From Pirellulaceae bacterium (lineage in GTDB: Bacteria; Planctomycetota; Planctomycetia; Pirellulales; Pirellulaceae): 64,000 nucleotides of DNA. This document shows positions 1 to 9,585 of this stretch, one piece after another. A program made the translations under genes and the position numbers. The stretch is from NCBI GenBank assembly GCA_023382975.1, contig JAHDXO010000002.1:168489-232488 (forward strand). Reading direction: 5' to 3'. The stretch's first letter is position 1. Every line of letters begins with the position of its first letter. The notes beneath the pieces were generated by a model. It saw nothing but the letters and a program-made list of their open reading frames with translations, made no database searches and had not been told where the DNA came from.

Positions 1-196
1 TGGCCAGGTAGTGCAGAATCATGGCTTCCACCGAGCAAGCTCGGCGGGGAGCGGGCGAGGGGAGTGGTGGCCAGGTAGTGCAGAATCATGGCTTCCACCG
101 AGCAAGCTCGGCGGGGAGCGGGGGAGGGGAGGGGTGGCCAGGTAGTGCAGAATCATGGCTTCCACCGAGCAAGCTGGGCGGGGAGCGGGCGAGGGG
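1..196. repeat. Tandem 67-bp repeat, three copies, last one partial
   Basis: Copies begin at 1, 68 and 135, an exact 67-bp period with few substitutions. The third copy breaks off at about 196. Each copy contains CTTCCACCGAG followed shortly by CTCGGCGG, an imperfect hairpin, and a G-rich tail. The array probably starts before the window. Each copy also carries an ATG, and the one at 155 happens to be in frame with the downstream peptidase. A related single element with perfect arms lies at 9586-9614. Confidence 0.9.
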
Positions 197-265
197 CATC
201 TTGCGACGAGACTTGTTGTTTTGCGATCCGATTCTTCCTGTTTCTTTCTTCCAGAGAACTACGCG

Positions 266-2134
266 ATGCTGACACGACTTTCCGATTCGATTCGTTCGTG
301 GCGATTTTTGGTTGCTTGCTCCGTTTTGCTGCTGGCTGGGGGCCGAGCTTCCGTGCCAGCCGAAGAGCGGGCGACGTCGCTGGCCCGGACGACTGCCGAC
401 CTGAGCCATCTGGCTTCGGATGAACTCGAAGGTCGCGGGCCTGGCACTGCCGGCCGGCAGAAGGCCGCCGAGTACATCCGCGACCAGTTCATCGCCATGG
501 GTTTGAAGAGCGGCGTGGACGACGGGTCGTTCCTGCAACCGTTCCAGATGCCGCTGGACACCGAGATCATCCCCGGCGAGACGCGTCTGGTCCTGACGAC
601 GCCCGACGGGCAGCAACTACCGCTGGAACTGGGCAACGATTTCCAGGCCTTGGCCGTCGGCGGCGCGGGAGGGGCAAACGCCGAAATCGTGTTCGCGGGA
701 TACGGCATTTCCGCGCCGGACTGGAAGTACGACGACTACGCTGGTCTGGACGCGAAGGGCAAGATCCTGCTGATCCTCCGCAACGAACCGCAACAGGACG
801 ATGACCAGAGCGTCTTTCTCGGCAAGAGGACCACGACGCACGCCTTCATCCGCACGAAGCTGCAACTGGCCAAGAAGCAAGGCGCAGCGGCCGTGCTGCT
901 GGTCAACGATCCGTTCAGCGTCAAGCAGGCCAACGGCGACCAGTTGAGCGCGCCGTCGGGATTCGGCACCAGCAGCCTCGATCTTCCGTTCGCCCACGTG
1001 ACCCAGGCGACGGTCGCCAAGCTGCTCGGCCAGTCCCCGCTGAAGACCGCGGACGGACGGACCTTGTCCGATCTCGGAGCGATCGAGGCGGAGATCGACC
1101 GCACGCTGCAGCCGATGTCGCAGACGCTGGCCGGCTGGAAGGCCGACGTGCAGTCTTCCTTCCGGCGGACACAAGCCGATTTGGCCAACGTGATCGGCGT
1201 GCTGGACGGCGAAGGCCCGCTGGCCGAGGAGACCATCGTGCTCGGCGCCCACTACGACCACTTGGGATTGGGCGGGTTCGGTTCGCGGCGGCCGAACGAG
1301 CGTGCGATCCATGCCGGAGCCGATGACAATGCGTCCGGCACGGCGGCGATCGTCGAGTTGGCACGCCGCTTCGCTGCGCGGCCCAAGAAGCCCGTCCGGC
1401 GGCTGGTGTTCATCGCGTTCGACGCGGAGGAACGCGGCCTGATCGGCAGCAAGCATTACCTGGACCGGCCCAGCTTTCCGCTGGCCGACACGGTGGCGAT
1501 GCTCAACTATGACATGGTGGGCCGGATGCGCAACAACGAACTGACCGTCATGGGAACTGGTACGGGAGCCGAGTTTACGGCCTTGTTGGACCGTGTAGCG
1601 GAAGCGTGCGGATTGACACTGAAAAAGACGCCGCGCGTCATGGCCTCGGGCGACCATTTTGGTTTCTTCCAGCGTGACGTCCCCGCGCTGCATTTCTTCA
1701 CCGGCCTGCACGACGACTATCACACGCCCGAAGACACCTTCGACAAGATCAACCTGGACGGCGTGATGCGGACCATCGATTTCTCCGAGCAGTTCCTGGA
1801 CGCCCTGCTTGCATTGGAGGCACGACCTCGCTTGGTCAAGACCGAAGCGAAGAGCCCGACGGGCCGCGGCATGGCCTATTTGGGAATCACTCCCGATTAT
1901 TCCAGTGATGCCGACGGGCTGCGAGTCGTCTCGGTTGCCCCTGGTTCGCCCGCCGAGAAGGGCGGCTTGCGGGCAGGCGACGTGATCACGCACTTCGGCG
2001 ATAACCCTGTAGCGGATTTGCCGGCGCTGTCCGCCGGATTGCGGGCAAACAAGGCGGGGGATGTTGTCAAAATCACTGTACAGCGCGACGGCCAACCGGT
2101 ATCATGCGCCGTTACGCTTGGGAGTTCGCCGTAG
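266..2134 (+). CDS. Secreted M28 family Zn aminopeptidase with PA and PDZ domains
   Basis: A 622-residue exported metallopeptidase that probably trims peptides outside the cytoplasm. A hydrophobic signal segment occupies about residues 13-30. A PA-like insertion follows (about 110-280). The M28 zinc core shows HYDH at 329-332, the GADDN motif near 352, the AEERG glutamate near 388, NYDMVG, and a late histidine in DDYHTPED. A PDZ domain closes the protein from about residue 535. The ATG at 266 is chosen because an in-frame ATG at 155 lies inside the upstream tandem repeat and would put a non-signal sequence ahead of the hydrophobic segment. The isomerase-like gene follows after 31 bp. The substrate is unknown. 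Confidence 0.9.
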   Translation: MLTRLSDSIRSWRFLVACSVLLLAGGRASVPAEERATSLARTTADLSHLASDELEGRGPGTAGRQKAAEYIRDQFIAMGLKSGVDDGSFLQPFQMPLDTEIIPGETRLVLTTPDGQQLPLELGNDFQALAVGGAGGANAEIVFAGYGISAPDWKYDDYAGLDAKGKILLILRNEPQQDDDQSVFLGKRTTTHAFIRTKLQLAKKQGAAAVLLVNDPFSVKQANGDQLSAPSGFGTSSLDLPFAHVTQATVAKLLGQSPLKTADGRTLSDLGAIEAEIDRTLQPMSQTLAGWKADVQSSFRRTQADLANVIGVLDGEGPLAEETIVLGAHYDHLGLGGFGSRRPNERAIHAGADDNASGTAAIVELARRFAARPKKPVRRLVFIAFDAEERGLIGSKHYLDRPSFPLADTVAMLNYDMVGRMRNNELTVMGTGTGAEFTALLDRVAEACGLTLKKTPRVMASGDHFGFFQRDVPALHFFTGLHDDYHTPEDTFDKINLDGVMRTIDFSEQFLDALLALEARPRLVKTEAKSPTGRGMAYLGITPDYSSDADGLRVVSVAPGSPAEKGGLRAGDVITHFGDNPVADLPALSAGLRANKAGDVVKITVQRDGQPVSCAVTLGSSP

Positions 2135-2165
2135 GAAGGCTCTTCTCGACGAAGGATGACTTGCG

Positions 2166-3083
2166 ATGAAGCGACGTGATTTCCTGATGGCTGGTGCGGT
2201 GGCGGTTGGGGGAGCGTTCGTCGGTCGAGACGCCCTGGGCCGCGAGACTTGCATTTCACCAGACAAGCGTCGCTTTCATCTGAAGTACGCACCGCATTTC
2301 GGCATGTTCAAGCACTCCGCGGGCGACGACTTGAACGATCAACTGAAGTTTGCCGCCGACCAGGGTTTCACCGCTTGGGAAGACAGCGGCTTGAAGAATC
2401 GGCCCGTGGATCTGCAGAACAAGATCGCCGCGACGATGGAAGCGTGCGGCATCCAGACGGGCGCGCTGGTGGCGATCGAGTCGTACCAGGACGCGACCTT
2501 CGCCCGCAAGCATCGGTCGCAATGGGAATGGGCGCTGCGGGAACTCCGCCAGAGCATCGAACTGGCCAAACGCGTTCGCGCCACGTGGCTGACCGTTGTG
2601 CCGGGCTGCGCCGACGAACACTTGCCGCGGAACATCCAGACGGCTCACTGCATCGAGCTGTTGCAGCGCTGCTGCGATCTCGTCGAGCCGGTCGGACTGG
2701 TGATCGTGCTGGAGCCGATGCGCCGGGCGGTCGGCCGGCACGGCTGCTTTCTGCAGACGGTCCCGCAGACCTATCGGATTTGTCGCGCGGTGAACCGCCC
2801 TTCGTGCAAGATGTTGCTGGACTGCTACCACCAGCAGCAATCGACGGATGGTTTGATCCGCTGCATCGACGCGGCCGGCAGCGAGATCGCCTACGTGCAA
2901 GGCGGCGATCGACCCGGACGCAAAGAGCCTGGCACAGGCGAGATCGATTACGGGCGAGTGTTCCAGCATCTCCGCCGTTCGGGATACCGCGGGATCGTGG
3001 GCATGGAGCACGGCAACTCGCGGCCCGGCGCGGCGGGCGAGCAAGCGGTGATCGACGCCTACGCCGCAGTGGATGCGTGTTAG
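2166..3083 (+). CDS. Exported TIM-barrel sugar isomerase/epimerase-like protein (hydroxypyruvate isomerase-like)
   Basis: A 305-residue xylose isomerase-like TIM barrel. It opens with a twin-arginine type leader (MKRRDFLMAGAVAVGG). The body has an acidic/metal-site layout typical of hydroxypyruvate isomerase relatives: a glutamate in VLEPM, an aspartate and histidine in LLDCYHQQQ, and a glutamate-histidine in GMEHG near the C terminus. Family members isomerise or epimerise small sugars and keto acids; many planctomycete paralogues are exported and uncharacterised. GAAGGA sits about 10 nt before the ATG. It lies 31 bp after the M28 gene and is probably cotranscribed. It converges on the helicase gene 28 bp downstream. 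Confidence 0.85.
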   Translation: MKRRDFLMAGAVAVGGAFVGRDALGRETCISPDKRRFHLKYAPHFGMFKHSAGDDLNDQLKFAADQGFTAWEDSGLKNRPVDLQNKIAATMEACGIQTGALVAIESYQDATFARKHRSQWEWALRELRQSIELAKRVRATWLTVVPGCADEHLPRNIQTAHCIELLQRCCDLVEPVGLVIVLEPMRRAVGRHGCFLQTVPQTYRICRAVNRPSCKMLLDCYHQQQSTDGLIRCIDAAGSEIAYVQGGDRPGRKEPGTGEIDYGRVFQHLRRSGYRGIVGMEHGNSRPGAAGEQAVIDAYAAVDAC

Positions 3084-3111
3084 TGCGGCCACCAGGCGGT
3101 CGGGGACCGGT

Positions 3112-6100
3112 TCATGCCCCGACTCCGGACTGAGCGAGCAGGCGGTCCAGCACAGCGGACCGGTCTTCGTACCAATCTTTGGACAGGACGAAGGCCAGCG
3201 GCCAGCCGAACGTCCGCAGCAGGCGGGGGCGCATCATGTCGCGTTCCAGGATGTCTTCCTGCTCGTAGTACGCACCGCTGTCGACGAGGATGCCCAGTCG
3301 ATACGCGGTCTCGCCCTCCAGCCGGACCGCCAAGTCGCAGCGGAAATACGACTGGCCGATGGAGCGGTCGACGATCAGCCCGCGCTCGGCCAGCGCCGCG
3401 GCGATCTGATCGGTCACCGGATCGGCCACGACGGCCGCCTGGTCGGGTTCGTGCCAGCGGGTCACGCCGCGCAGCACACGCTGGGCGGCCGCGCCGTCGC
3501 CTTCCGAAACGGCTTGCGAGTACCGGAGGTAGTTCTTCAGGCAATTGGCGCCGTCGTTGTATTCGTTGGTGATGCGGTCGGAGCGGATCGAGCTGACGAC
3601 GGCCATGTGGTGCTTCGCCCTCGAAAAGGCGACGTTCAACCGCTTCTCGCCGCCGCTCTGGTTGATCGGGCCGAAATTCATCAGCATTCGGCCGTCAGGG
3701 CCCGCCCCGTAGCAGACGCTCAGAATGACAATGTCCCGCTCGTCGCCTTGGATGTTCTCCAGATTCTTGACCAGCAGGCCCACGAACTGGCCGTCGACTT
3801 CGCGTTCGGTTTCGGCGTCCAGCCGATCGGCGAATTCGCGGTCGTCTTGAGCCAGGCGGGTCAAGGCGGTTTCGATCTCGTTCTGTTGGGCTTCGGAGAA
3901 CGCAACGATGCCGATGCTCGCTCCGCTGCCCTGGGCCAGCAGTTCGCGGACCAGATGGGCGATGTAGTCCGCCTCGGCCCGGTTGCGGCGTTTTTCATAA
4001 ACGCCGTGCTGCATGAAGTGGAAACTGACCGGCCGCTGCTTCAGGGCCGCCGCACCGGCCTGTCCGTCTTCGGCGCGCGCGGCTTCGATCGGACCGCAGC
4101 CGGCGGGCAGCAACCGCTGATCGGGCACGGTCAGCAAGCGGCCGTCGTAGAAGGTCCAGTTCGAGAAGCTGATCAGCGACTCGCTGCGGCTGCGGTAGTG
4201 CCAACCGAGCATCGTCGAGGGCAGATTCTTGGCCGCGTGGTTCAGGAAGCTGTTGCTGGTCAAGTCATAGCGGACCAGTTCGCCCTGCTCGTCGATCAGC
4301 ATGTCATCGTCGTCGCCGCTCCGTTTGGCCGAGAAGAAATCGGTCGGCGGCAACTGCATCTCGTCGCCGACCACGATCGCTTGGGCGGCGCGAAAAATCG
4401 ACGGCACGGCCTCTTCCAAAGTCACCTGACTTGCCTCGTCAAAGATCACGACGTCGAAATGCTGGGTGTCCATCGGCAGCGTGTCTGAGACGCTCAGCGG
4501 ACTCATCAGCCAGACGGGCTTCAGGTCCTTGATCACCTCGCCGGAATCGCCCGAGACCAACTCGCGGATCGCCTTGTACCGCATCGACTTGCCAAACTCG
4601 TGCTCCACTTCGCGCCGCCCGCGGTTGTATCGCTTGCGGGTTTCCTTCTGCTCGGCGTCCAGTTGGGACGCGGGCAGATTGGCCAACCGAACGTGATCCA
4701 GAAACCGCTCGCGGAGTCGCCGGCGGATTTCGTCGGCGTTCGCGTTCAACCAATCGTCGTACAGGCTTTCGATCCGTTCCACGTGCCGCAGGCGCGCGGC
4801 GCCGTTGAACCGCTGCAGGTTCCGGTTTTGGCGGTACGTTTCCTGCAAGGACGTGTCGGCGACGGCGGCCTCCAGCGCGGAGTGTGTCAGCGGCGTGCGG
4901 CGCAAGGTGCTCTGCAACTCGGCGGGCAGTCCGGCCATCTGTTCCATCGAACGGAGATAGTCGGGCAGATCGTCCAGTGCCGCGGCCATGTTTTGCAACC
5001 GCTGTTGCAATCGGTCCCACGGCAGATCGGCGTAGTCGTCCGCGATCGGATGCAGGGTTTCATCGAGCCGCTGCAGCGGTTGTCGTGCCTGTTCGATCCG
5101 CCGCAGCGTCCGCGCGGCGTTCTTGGACCGCAGCATGTCGCGATGGATTTCGGCCAGCCACGGCGGGCACTTGGTCAGCAGCTTGCGGACTTCCGTCAGC
5201 CGCTGGACAAACTCCTCGACGCTGCCCGTGATGTGAAAGGCGTTGGCCAAGCGGTCTTCCTGATAGTCGCATTCGGCAGCCGCGCGGTACTCGGCGTCCA
5301 GGGCGGCCAGAATCTGCGTCCAGGTTGGGCGCAGGGCATGGGCTTGGAAGTTGTACGACCGGTTCAGCAGCGCGCGCAACCGCCACCAGCTTGGCTTCAG
5401 AAAAGCGAACCAGTCGCGTTCGAAGCGCTGCGCTTGCAGCCACGCGGTCTGCAGCGTGTCCGGCGGCAGTTTCTCGATCCACGCCCCGGTGGCTTGGCTC
5501 GCCTGCTCGAACGCGGACTGCCGACCCCGCAGTTTCTGCAATTCGCGCGAGAACGACTTGACCCGCTCGCTCTTCTTGTCCAGCAGCGACATCTGTCCCG
5601 CCTCGGCCAGCGGCAGTGCCCCCGCGGCGTAGTCGACCAATTGGCGGGCCGCCGCCAACGTTCCCCAGTGGTCGCGGTCGATTTCGCTCTTGCCGAGCGT
5701 TTCGACAAGCGCCGAGATCAGTGGTTCGGCCGCCTGCACCGCTTGGGTGATCGACCGTAGCGGCCGATCGATCTGCGTCACCCGCGGCGACAGCATGGCC
5801 AGCGGATGCCGAGCCAGAATGCCCTCCGGCTGGAACTCGCGCACCTCGGCATCCAGCGCCGCGAGCCGGTCCCGGTGTGGCCACCAGGCGGCGTAGGACG
5901 GCAACTGCTCGCGGTCCAGCGGCGACAGTTCGGGCAGGACGCCGCGCAGCTCGACACAACGCTCGACCAATTGCCGCACGGGCACCGCCGAACGCTCGGG
6001 AATCTCTTCCATCGCCGCGTCGAACTCGACCAGCGGCGCCAGTTCCTCTTGCAGTTGGGTGAGCACGGTCGTGCGGGTCCGGGTTCTGCGTTTCTTTCTG

Positions 6101-8268
6101 GGTGAGGCAACCGCGTCGGCCAGCGCGGTTTCGTAGGTCTGTTTCAGGTCCATCACGAACCCGCGCTTGTCGGTCTGCGAGTCGTGGATCAGGCAACAGG
6201 ATTCGGCCAGTCCGCACTGCCGCAAGCGGGCGTACACGACGTCGATCGCCGCGCGTTTTTCGCACACGAACAGCACCCGTTTCCCGCGCGCCGCGAAGTC
6301 GGCGATCAGATTGGTGATCGTCTGCGACTTGCCGGTGCCGGGCGGTCCCTGGATGATGTAGCTTCGGCCCTCGCGGGCTTCTACGATCGCCGCCGCCTGA
6401 GTCGGGTCGCACGGCACGACGTCGTAGCGGTCCTCCAGCGGCGGGGCGGCGGGCAGTTCGCGACCCGCCGGCCGAGGCACCAGCGAGAATGTGGCGTCGA
6501 ACGCTTCGCTGCTGGGCTGCTGGTCCAGCAGGGCTTCGTAGTCGCGGACCAGCGACATCTTGCGATACTTGAAGTTCGCCAAGGTGACGCTGCACAGGTC
6601 GAAACTCCACTGGTACGGGTTCTCCGCGCCGCCGCCTTGCAAAGCGTAGAACGTGCGTTCCACTTCGACCGGCGCCGGGGGGTCGGCCGGACTGGCGTAG
6701 CTTCGCGGACGCGGCTTTTCCTCGATGATCTCCCGCAGATGCGTGGCCGGGGATCGGATCTTGGCATGGAACAGCGTCAGCCCCAGCGGATGGTAGTTGG
6801 CCGCATCGTAGCTGTAGTCCAGGTCCAGGAACGTGCGGACGCCTCGACCGGCCAAACGGGCCCGGTGGCGGTACAGGTCCATCCGTCGCCGAGCCTTTTC
6901 GTGGATCAAGGCGATTCGCGGCCTGTCGATCCGTTCCAGCGTCACCGCCGGCTCGCTGGCCTGGATCTGCGCCGACAGCAACTCGTACAGCGAGTCGAGC
7001 GTCGCGCTGGCCAGATCAATGGTCTCCGGCAACTGGATTCCGTACAACTCGCGGAATTGGTGCCGGATCACCGGATTGATCTCGGCCTCGGTCTCCAGTA
7101 CGTCCAGCGTGTACAGGTCGCGGATGCCCTTCTTTTTCTTCAGTTCGACAGGCAGCAGCACCAGCGGTGATTCGAACCGTTCCGGCGGCGACTCCTTCAG
7201 ATTGACCCAATGCACAAAGCACAACACCAAACGCAGTTGCGCGAACCCGAATTCGGCCTGATCGCGGCGGGCCTCGGCGGCCAGACTGTCCAGCACGCCG
7301 GGCAGGTACAGGGCTTCGTTGAAATTCAGGTAGCGGTTGAGCGACAGACTGCCGCTGCGGATCAGCGCCTGCTGCAGGCCATCGTTCCAGACCAGGATCT
7401 GTTCGGGCTGGATACTCTTGTGGTCAAACGACAGCGGCACCGAGGCGTGGGTCAGATTGACCGTCTGCATCGTGGGCCGGAAGTTCAGCAGGCGATTGCG
7501 CCGCGAGATCTCGAACAACCGCTCGCGCAGCTTGATGAGCACCGCGTGCTGCTTGGTCGGGGCATCGGGCGGCTGCAGTTCCGCAAGGCGCGCCAGTTCG
7601 AAATCGAAATCGACTTCCTGCTCGCGATAGTTCTCCAGATTGCGGATCAGGGCCGCTAGATCCTGCGCCCGGCGGTGCCGGTCGAGTTCGGTCATCCGCA
7701 CGATCGCTTGGGCCAGTACAGGATGCAGATCGCGGTTCAGGGCGAACAGATTCTTGCGGCAGGCGACGAAACGGGCCAATTGCTCGCGATCCGCGAAATC
7801 CAGGCCGCAGGCCATGCTCGCCAGGATCATCCCCAGACTGAAGACATCGGTCAGCGGGTCGTGGTGCTCCAACGCGTGTTCCCAGGCGACGTAGCCCGGC
7901 AGATAGACGGGCGTGCGAATCTCTTGGTCGCGGTCGCCGACGGCCGCGTCCTCGAGGCGGTCCGAACCGTCATCGATGTCCACCGTGCGACGCGCCTCGG
8001 CGATCACCTCGACCGCCAATGTCTGTTTCACCGCAATGCGCCGGATCGCCGCGCCGTTGTCGCGCATCGGCAGACGCTTGGCCTGCTCGAACCAGATTCG
8101 GCCGTCTTCAACGTGCAGGTGGTCCAGTCCCTCCAACGGCGCGACCTTGCCGACCGCGTGCGCGTCCAGCGTTTCGCGCATCAACGGCAGCAGGCTGGCC
8201 AACACGTCGGCCGTGGCGAATCCGTCCGTCGCCAAGCGGTTGCGGAGAAAATCGTGGAAGCTTGTCAT
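3112..8268 (-). CDS. Pseudokinase - DUF4011 - SF1 helicase - REase-like fusion protein
   Basis: A 1718-residue cytoplasmic multidomain protein. Residues 35-215 resemble a protein-kinase C-lobe (DAHAVG, LHVEDGRIWF, DVFSLGMIL), but APLEG and FEQA stand where HRD and DFG should be, and there is no N-lobe. A DUF4011-type region follows (LRERLFEISRRNRLLNFRP, 247-265). The SF1 motor is split: Walker A GPPGTGKS 641-648, a helical insert of about 600 residues, DEAS 1277-1280, GDEMQLPP 1301-1308, and NVAFSRAKHH near 1545-1554. The last 100 residues look like the Vsr/MTES_1575 nuclease fold (CDLAV, ILVDSG, FGWPLAF). The ATG at 8268 is chosen because it overlaps the M48 stop by four bases (ATGA). The open frame upstream of it is only a shadow of that gene. 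A defence or DNA/RNA repair role is inferred. Confidence 0.85.
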   Translation of the reverse strand: MTSFHDFLRNRLATDGFATADVLASLLPLMRETLDAHAVGKVAPLEGLDHLHVEDGRIWFEQAKRLPMRDNGAAIRRIAVKQTLAVEVIAEARRTVDIDDGSDRLEDAAVGDRDQEIRTPVYLPGYVAWEHALEHHDPLTDVFSLGMILASMACGLDFADREQLARFVACRKNLFALNRDLHPVLAQAIVRMTELDRHRRAQDLAALIRNLENYREQEVDFDFELARLAELQPPDAPTKQHAVLIKLRERLFEISRRNRLLNFRPTMQTVNLTHASVPLSFDHKSIQPEQILVWNDGLQQALIRSGSLSLNRYLNFNEALYLPGVLDSLAAEARRDQAEFGFAQLRLVLCFVHWVNLKESPPERFESPLVLLPVELKKKKGIRDLYTLDVLETEAEINPVIRHQFRELYGIQLPETIDLASATLDSLYELLSAQIQASEPAVTLERIDRPRIALIHEKARRRMDLYRHRARLAGRGVRTFLDLDYSYDAANYHPLGLTLFHAKIRSPATHLREIIEEKPRPRSYASPADPPAPVEVERTFYALQGGGAENPYQWSFDLCSVTLANFKYRKMSLVRDYEALLDQQPSSEAFDATFSLVPRPAGRELPAAPPLEDRYDVVPCDPTQAAAIVEAREGRSYIIQGPPGTGKSQTITNLIADFAARGKRVLFVCEKRAAIDVVYARLRQCGLAESCCLIHDSQTDKRGFVMDLKQTYETALADAVASPRKKRRTRTRTTVLTQLQEELAPLVEFDAAMEEIPERSAVPVRQLVERCVELRGVLPELSPLDREQLPSYAAWWPHRDRLAALDAEVREFQPEGILARHPLAMLSPRVTQIDRPLRSITQAVQAAEPLISALVETLGKSEIDRDHWGTLAAARQLVDYAAGALPLAEAGQMSLLDKKSERVKSFSRELQKLRGRQSAFEQASQATGAWIEKLPPDTLQTAWLQAQRFERDWFAFLKPSWWRLRALLNRSYNFQAHALRPTWTQILAALDAEYRAAAECDYQEDRLANAFHITGSVEEFVQRLTEVRKLLTKCPPWLAEIHRDMLRSKNAARTLRRIEQARQPLQRLDETLHPIADDYADLPWDRLQQRLQNMAAALDDLPDYLRSMEQMAGLPAELQSTLRRTPLTHSALEAAVADTSLQETYRQNRNLQRFNGAARLRHVERIESLYDDWLNANADEIRRRLRERFLDHVRLANLPASQLDAEQKETRKRYNRGRREVEHEFGKSMRYKAIRELVSGDSGEVIKDLKPVWLMSPLSVSDTLPMDTQHFDVVIFDEASQVTLEEAVPSIFRAAQAIVVGDEMQLPPTDFFSAKRSGDDDDMLIDEQGELVRYDLTSNSFLNHAAKNLPSTMLGWHYRSRSESLISFSNWTFYDGRLLTVPDQRLLPAGCGPIEAARAEDGQAGAAALKQRPVSFHFMQHGVYEKRRNRAEADYIAHLVRELLAQGSGASIGIVAFSEAQQNEIETALTRLAQDDREFADRLDAETEREVDGQFVGLLVKNLENIQGDERDIVILSVCYGAGPDGRMLMNFGPINQSGGEKRLNVAFSRAKHHMAVVSSIRSDRITNEYNDGANCLKNYLRYSQAVSEGDGAAAQRVLRGVTRWHEPDQAAVVADPVTDQIAAALAERGLIVDRSIGQSYFRCDLAVRLEGETAYRLGILVDSGAYYEQEDILERDMMRPRLLRTFGWPLAFVLSKDWYEDRSAVLDRLLAQSGVGA

Positions 8269-9482
8269 GTCGCCGTTTTCCCGGATGCCGCCTGAGCCAA
8301 CAATTCGTTCTTCTGTTCGTCGATCCGCTCCAATTGCCGCTTGCGCAGCCGCAGCTCGCGCCGAGCGTGTTCCAGGAAGCGATCCTTCAGCGCCAGACGC
8401 TCGGTCAGGACCAGCGCGGCGGCCAGCGGCATCTCTTCCAGATCGCGGTCCGCGGTGACCAGGTCGAGCAGCACGAAACAGTAGTAGTCCTGCATGGCCG
8501 CGTCGTCCGTCGCGATCTCGCGGCTCAGTTCGTCGACGACCGGTGCCGCGGCGGGGGGCGTGTAGTCGTCGAAGAACCGCCGACAGTGCGCCAACACCGA
8601 CTCGGACTGCATCCACGGCGGCGCGAGCATCGCGTCGATCACGCGGCGCGTCCAGCCAGCGACCTTTTCCTGGGTGACCAGATCGAGCGAATCCAACGCG
8701 GGTGTCCCTTCGATCATCTCGGCGGTCTTGCGGTCGGCGTCGGGATCGCCTTCGGACCAGATCCGCAGCGCGCGGGCCCGGATGAACGCCTCGGGATGCG
8801 TCACGTCGGCGGCTTTGGCTCCGCCGCGGCTGAACACCTCGTCGGCCTGCCGCAGGTAACTTTCGGCGCTGACGTCCGCCAGCCCGGTGCTGACCTTGAC
8901 CAGCATCGCGACGGCGGGCAGCAGACCGCCAGTGGCTAGTAGCGACGCCCGGTCGCAGAAGATCTCGTTGTACAGCGCGAAAAGCCGCGCCGTGGCGAAG
9001 TGGGCCATTTCCGCTCGCGAATCGTGCGTCAAGGCGGAGAGCAACTGGTCGACGATCAGGAAATCGCCGTCCCAAATCTGCCAGAGCAGCAGGTGCCCCA
9101 ATTCGTGAGCCAGCAAGGCGCGGAACTCGGCCGTGGCCAGCGTCGAGGCGACCGGACCATGCAGCACGATATGGGCCTCGCCGGGCACGAAGGCCAGCGA
9201 GGCGTTCAGCCCCACCGGCTCCTGCGCCTGATAGATGGTCACCGGCACGTCCAGCCCCAGATCCGCCGCGACCTGCTGCGCCGCCTCGTACCACTCGGGC
9301 TTCGTTTCCCGGTCGATCCGGTACGTCGACTTGAGCAGTTCGAAACGCACTGCGTCGATCTGTTCCTGTCGCACGCGATGCGAAGCGAACCAGTTCCAAA
9401 CCTTCGGCTCCTCACGCTTCAAATAGTCGCGGATCGCCTGGTGATAAGGCAACGGATTCAAATCGTTCAACGTCCGTGTCAC
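8265..9482 (-). CDS. Cytosolic M48-like zinc metallopeptidase with TerB-like C-terminal region
   Basis: A 405-residue protein without signal peptide or membrane segment, unlike HtpX or Ste24 members of M48. The zinc site is clear: HELGH at 126-130, the third ligand in NEIFCD (E173, D177), and a conserved HP at 229-230. Residues about 330-375 (LVTADRDLEE, then a helix) resemble a TerB helical bundle, followed by a charged helix. It uses a GTG start with AGGAAAG about 9 nt upstream. The stop overlaps the start of the helicase gene (ATGA), so the two are translationally coupled and probably act together. A role as an activating protease of a helicase effector is inference; the TerB-like call is weaker than the M48 call. 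Confidence 0.85.
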   Translation of the reverse strand: MTRTLNDLNPLPYHQAIRDYLKREEPKVWNWFASHRVRQEQIDAVRFELLKSTYRIDRETKPEWYEAAQQVAADLGLDVPVTIYQAQEPVGLNASLAFVPGEAHIVLHGPVASTLATAEFRALLAHELGHLLLWQIWDGDFLIVDQLLSALTHDSRAEMAHFATARLFALYNEIFCDRASLLATGGLLPAVAMLVKVSTGLADVSAESYLRQADEVFSRGGAKAADVTHPEAFIRARALRIWSEGDPDADRKTAEMIEGTPALDSLDLVTQEKVAGWTRRVIDAMLAPPWMQSESVLAHCRRFFDDYTPPAAAPVVDELSREIATDDAAMQDYYCFVLLDLVTADRDLEEMPLAAALVLTERLALKDRFLEHARRELRLRKRQLERIDEQKNELLAQAASGKTAT

Positions 9483-9585
9483 GGTGACTCTTTCCTGATG
9501 ACGCGCAACAGCACAGCAAGATTGTCACAAGATAGCGTTCGGCGCGCACGTTTTCCACCCGTCTGCCCGCGGCACCGTCAGGCGT

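Noticed and set aside
155..265. Start of the M28 peptidase at 155
   Set aside because: The first codons lie in the tandem repeat, which has the same ATG in every copy; the signal peptide supports 266.
8269..9399. N-terminal extension of the helicase frame by 377 codons
   Set aside because: It lies entirely over the M48 gene in another frame, has arginine/glycine-rich shadow composition, and the ATGA overlap gives a clear start at 8268.
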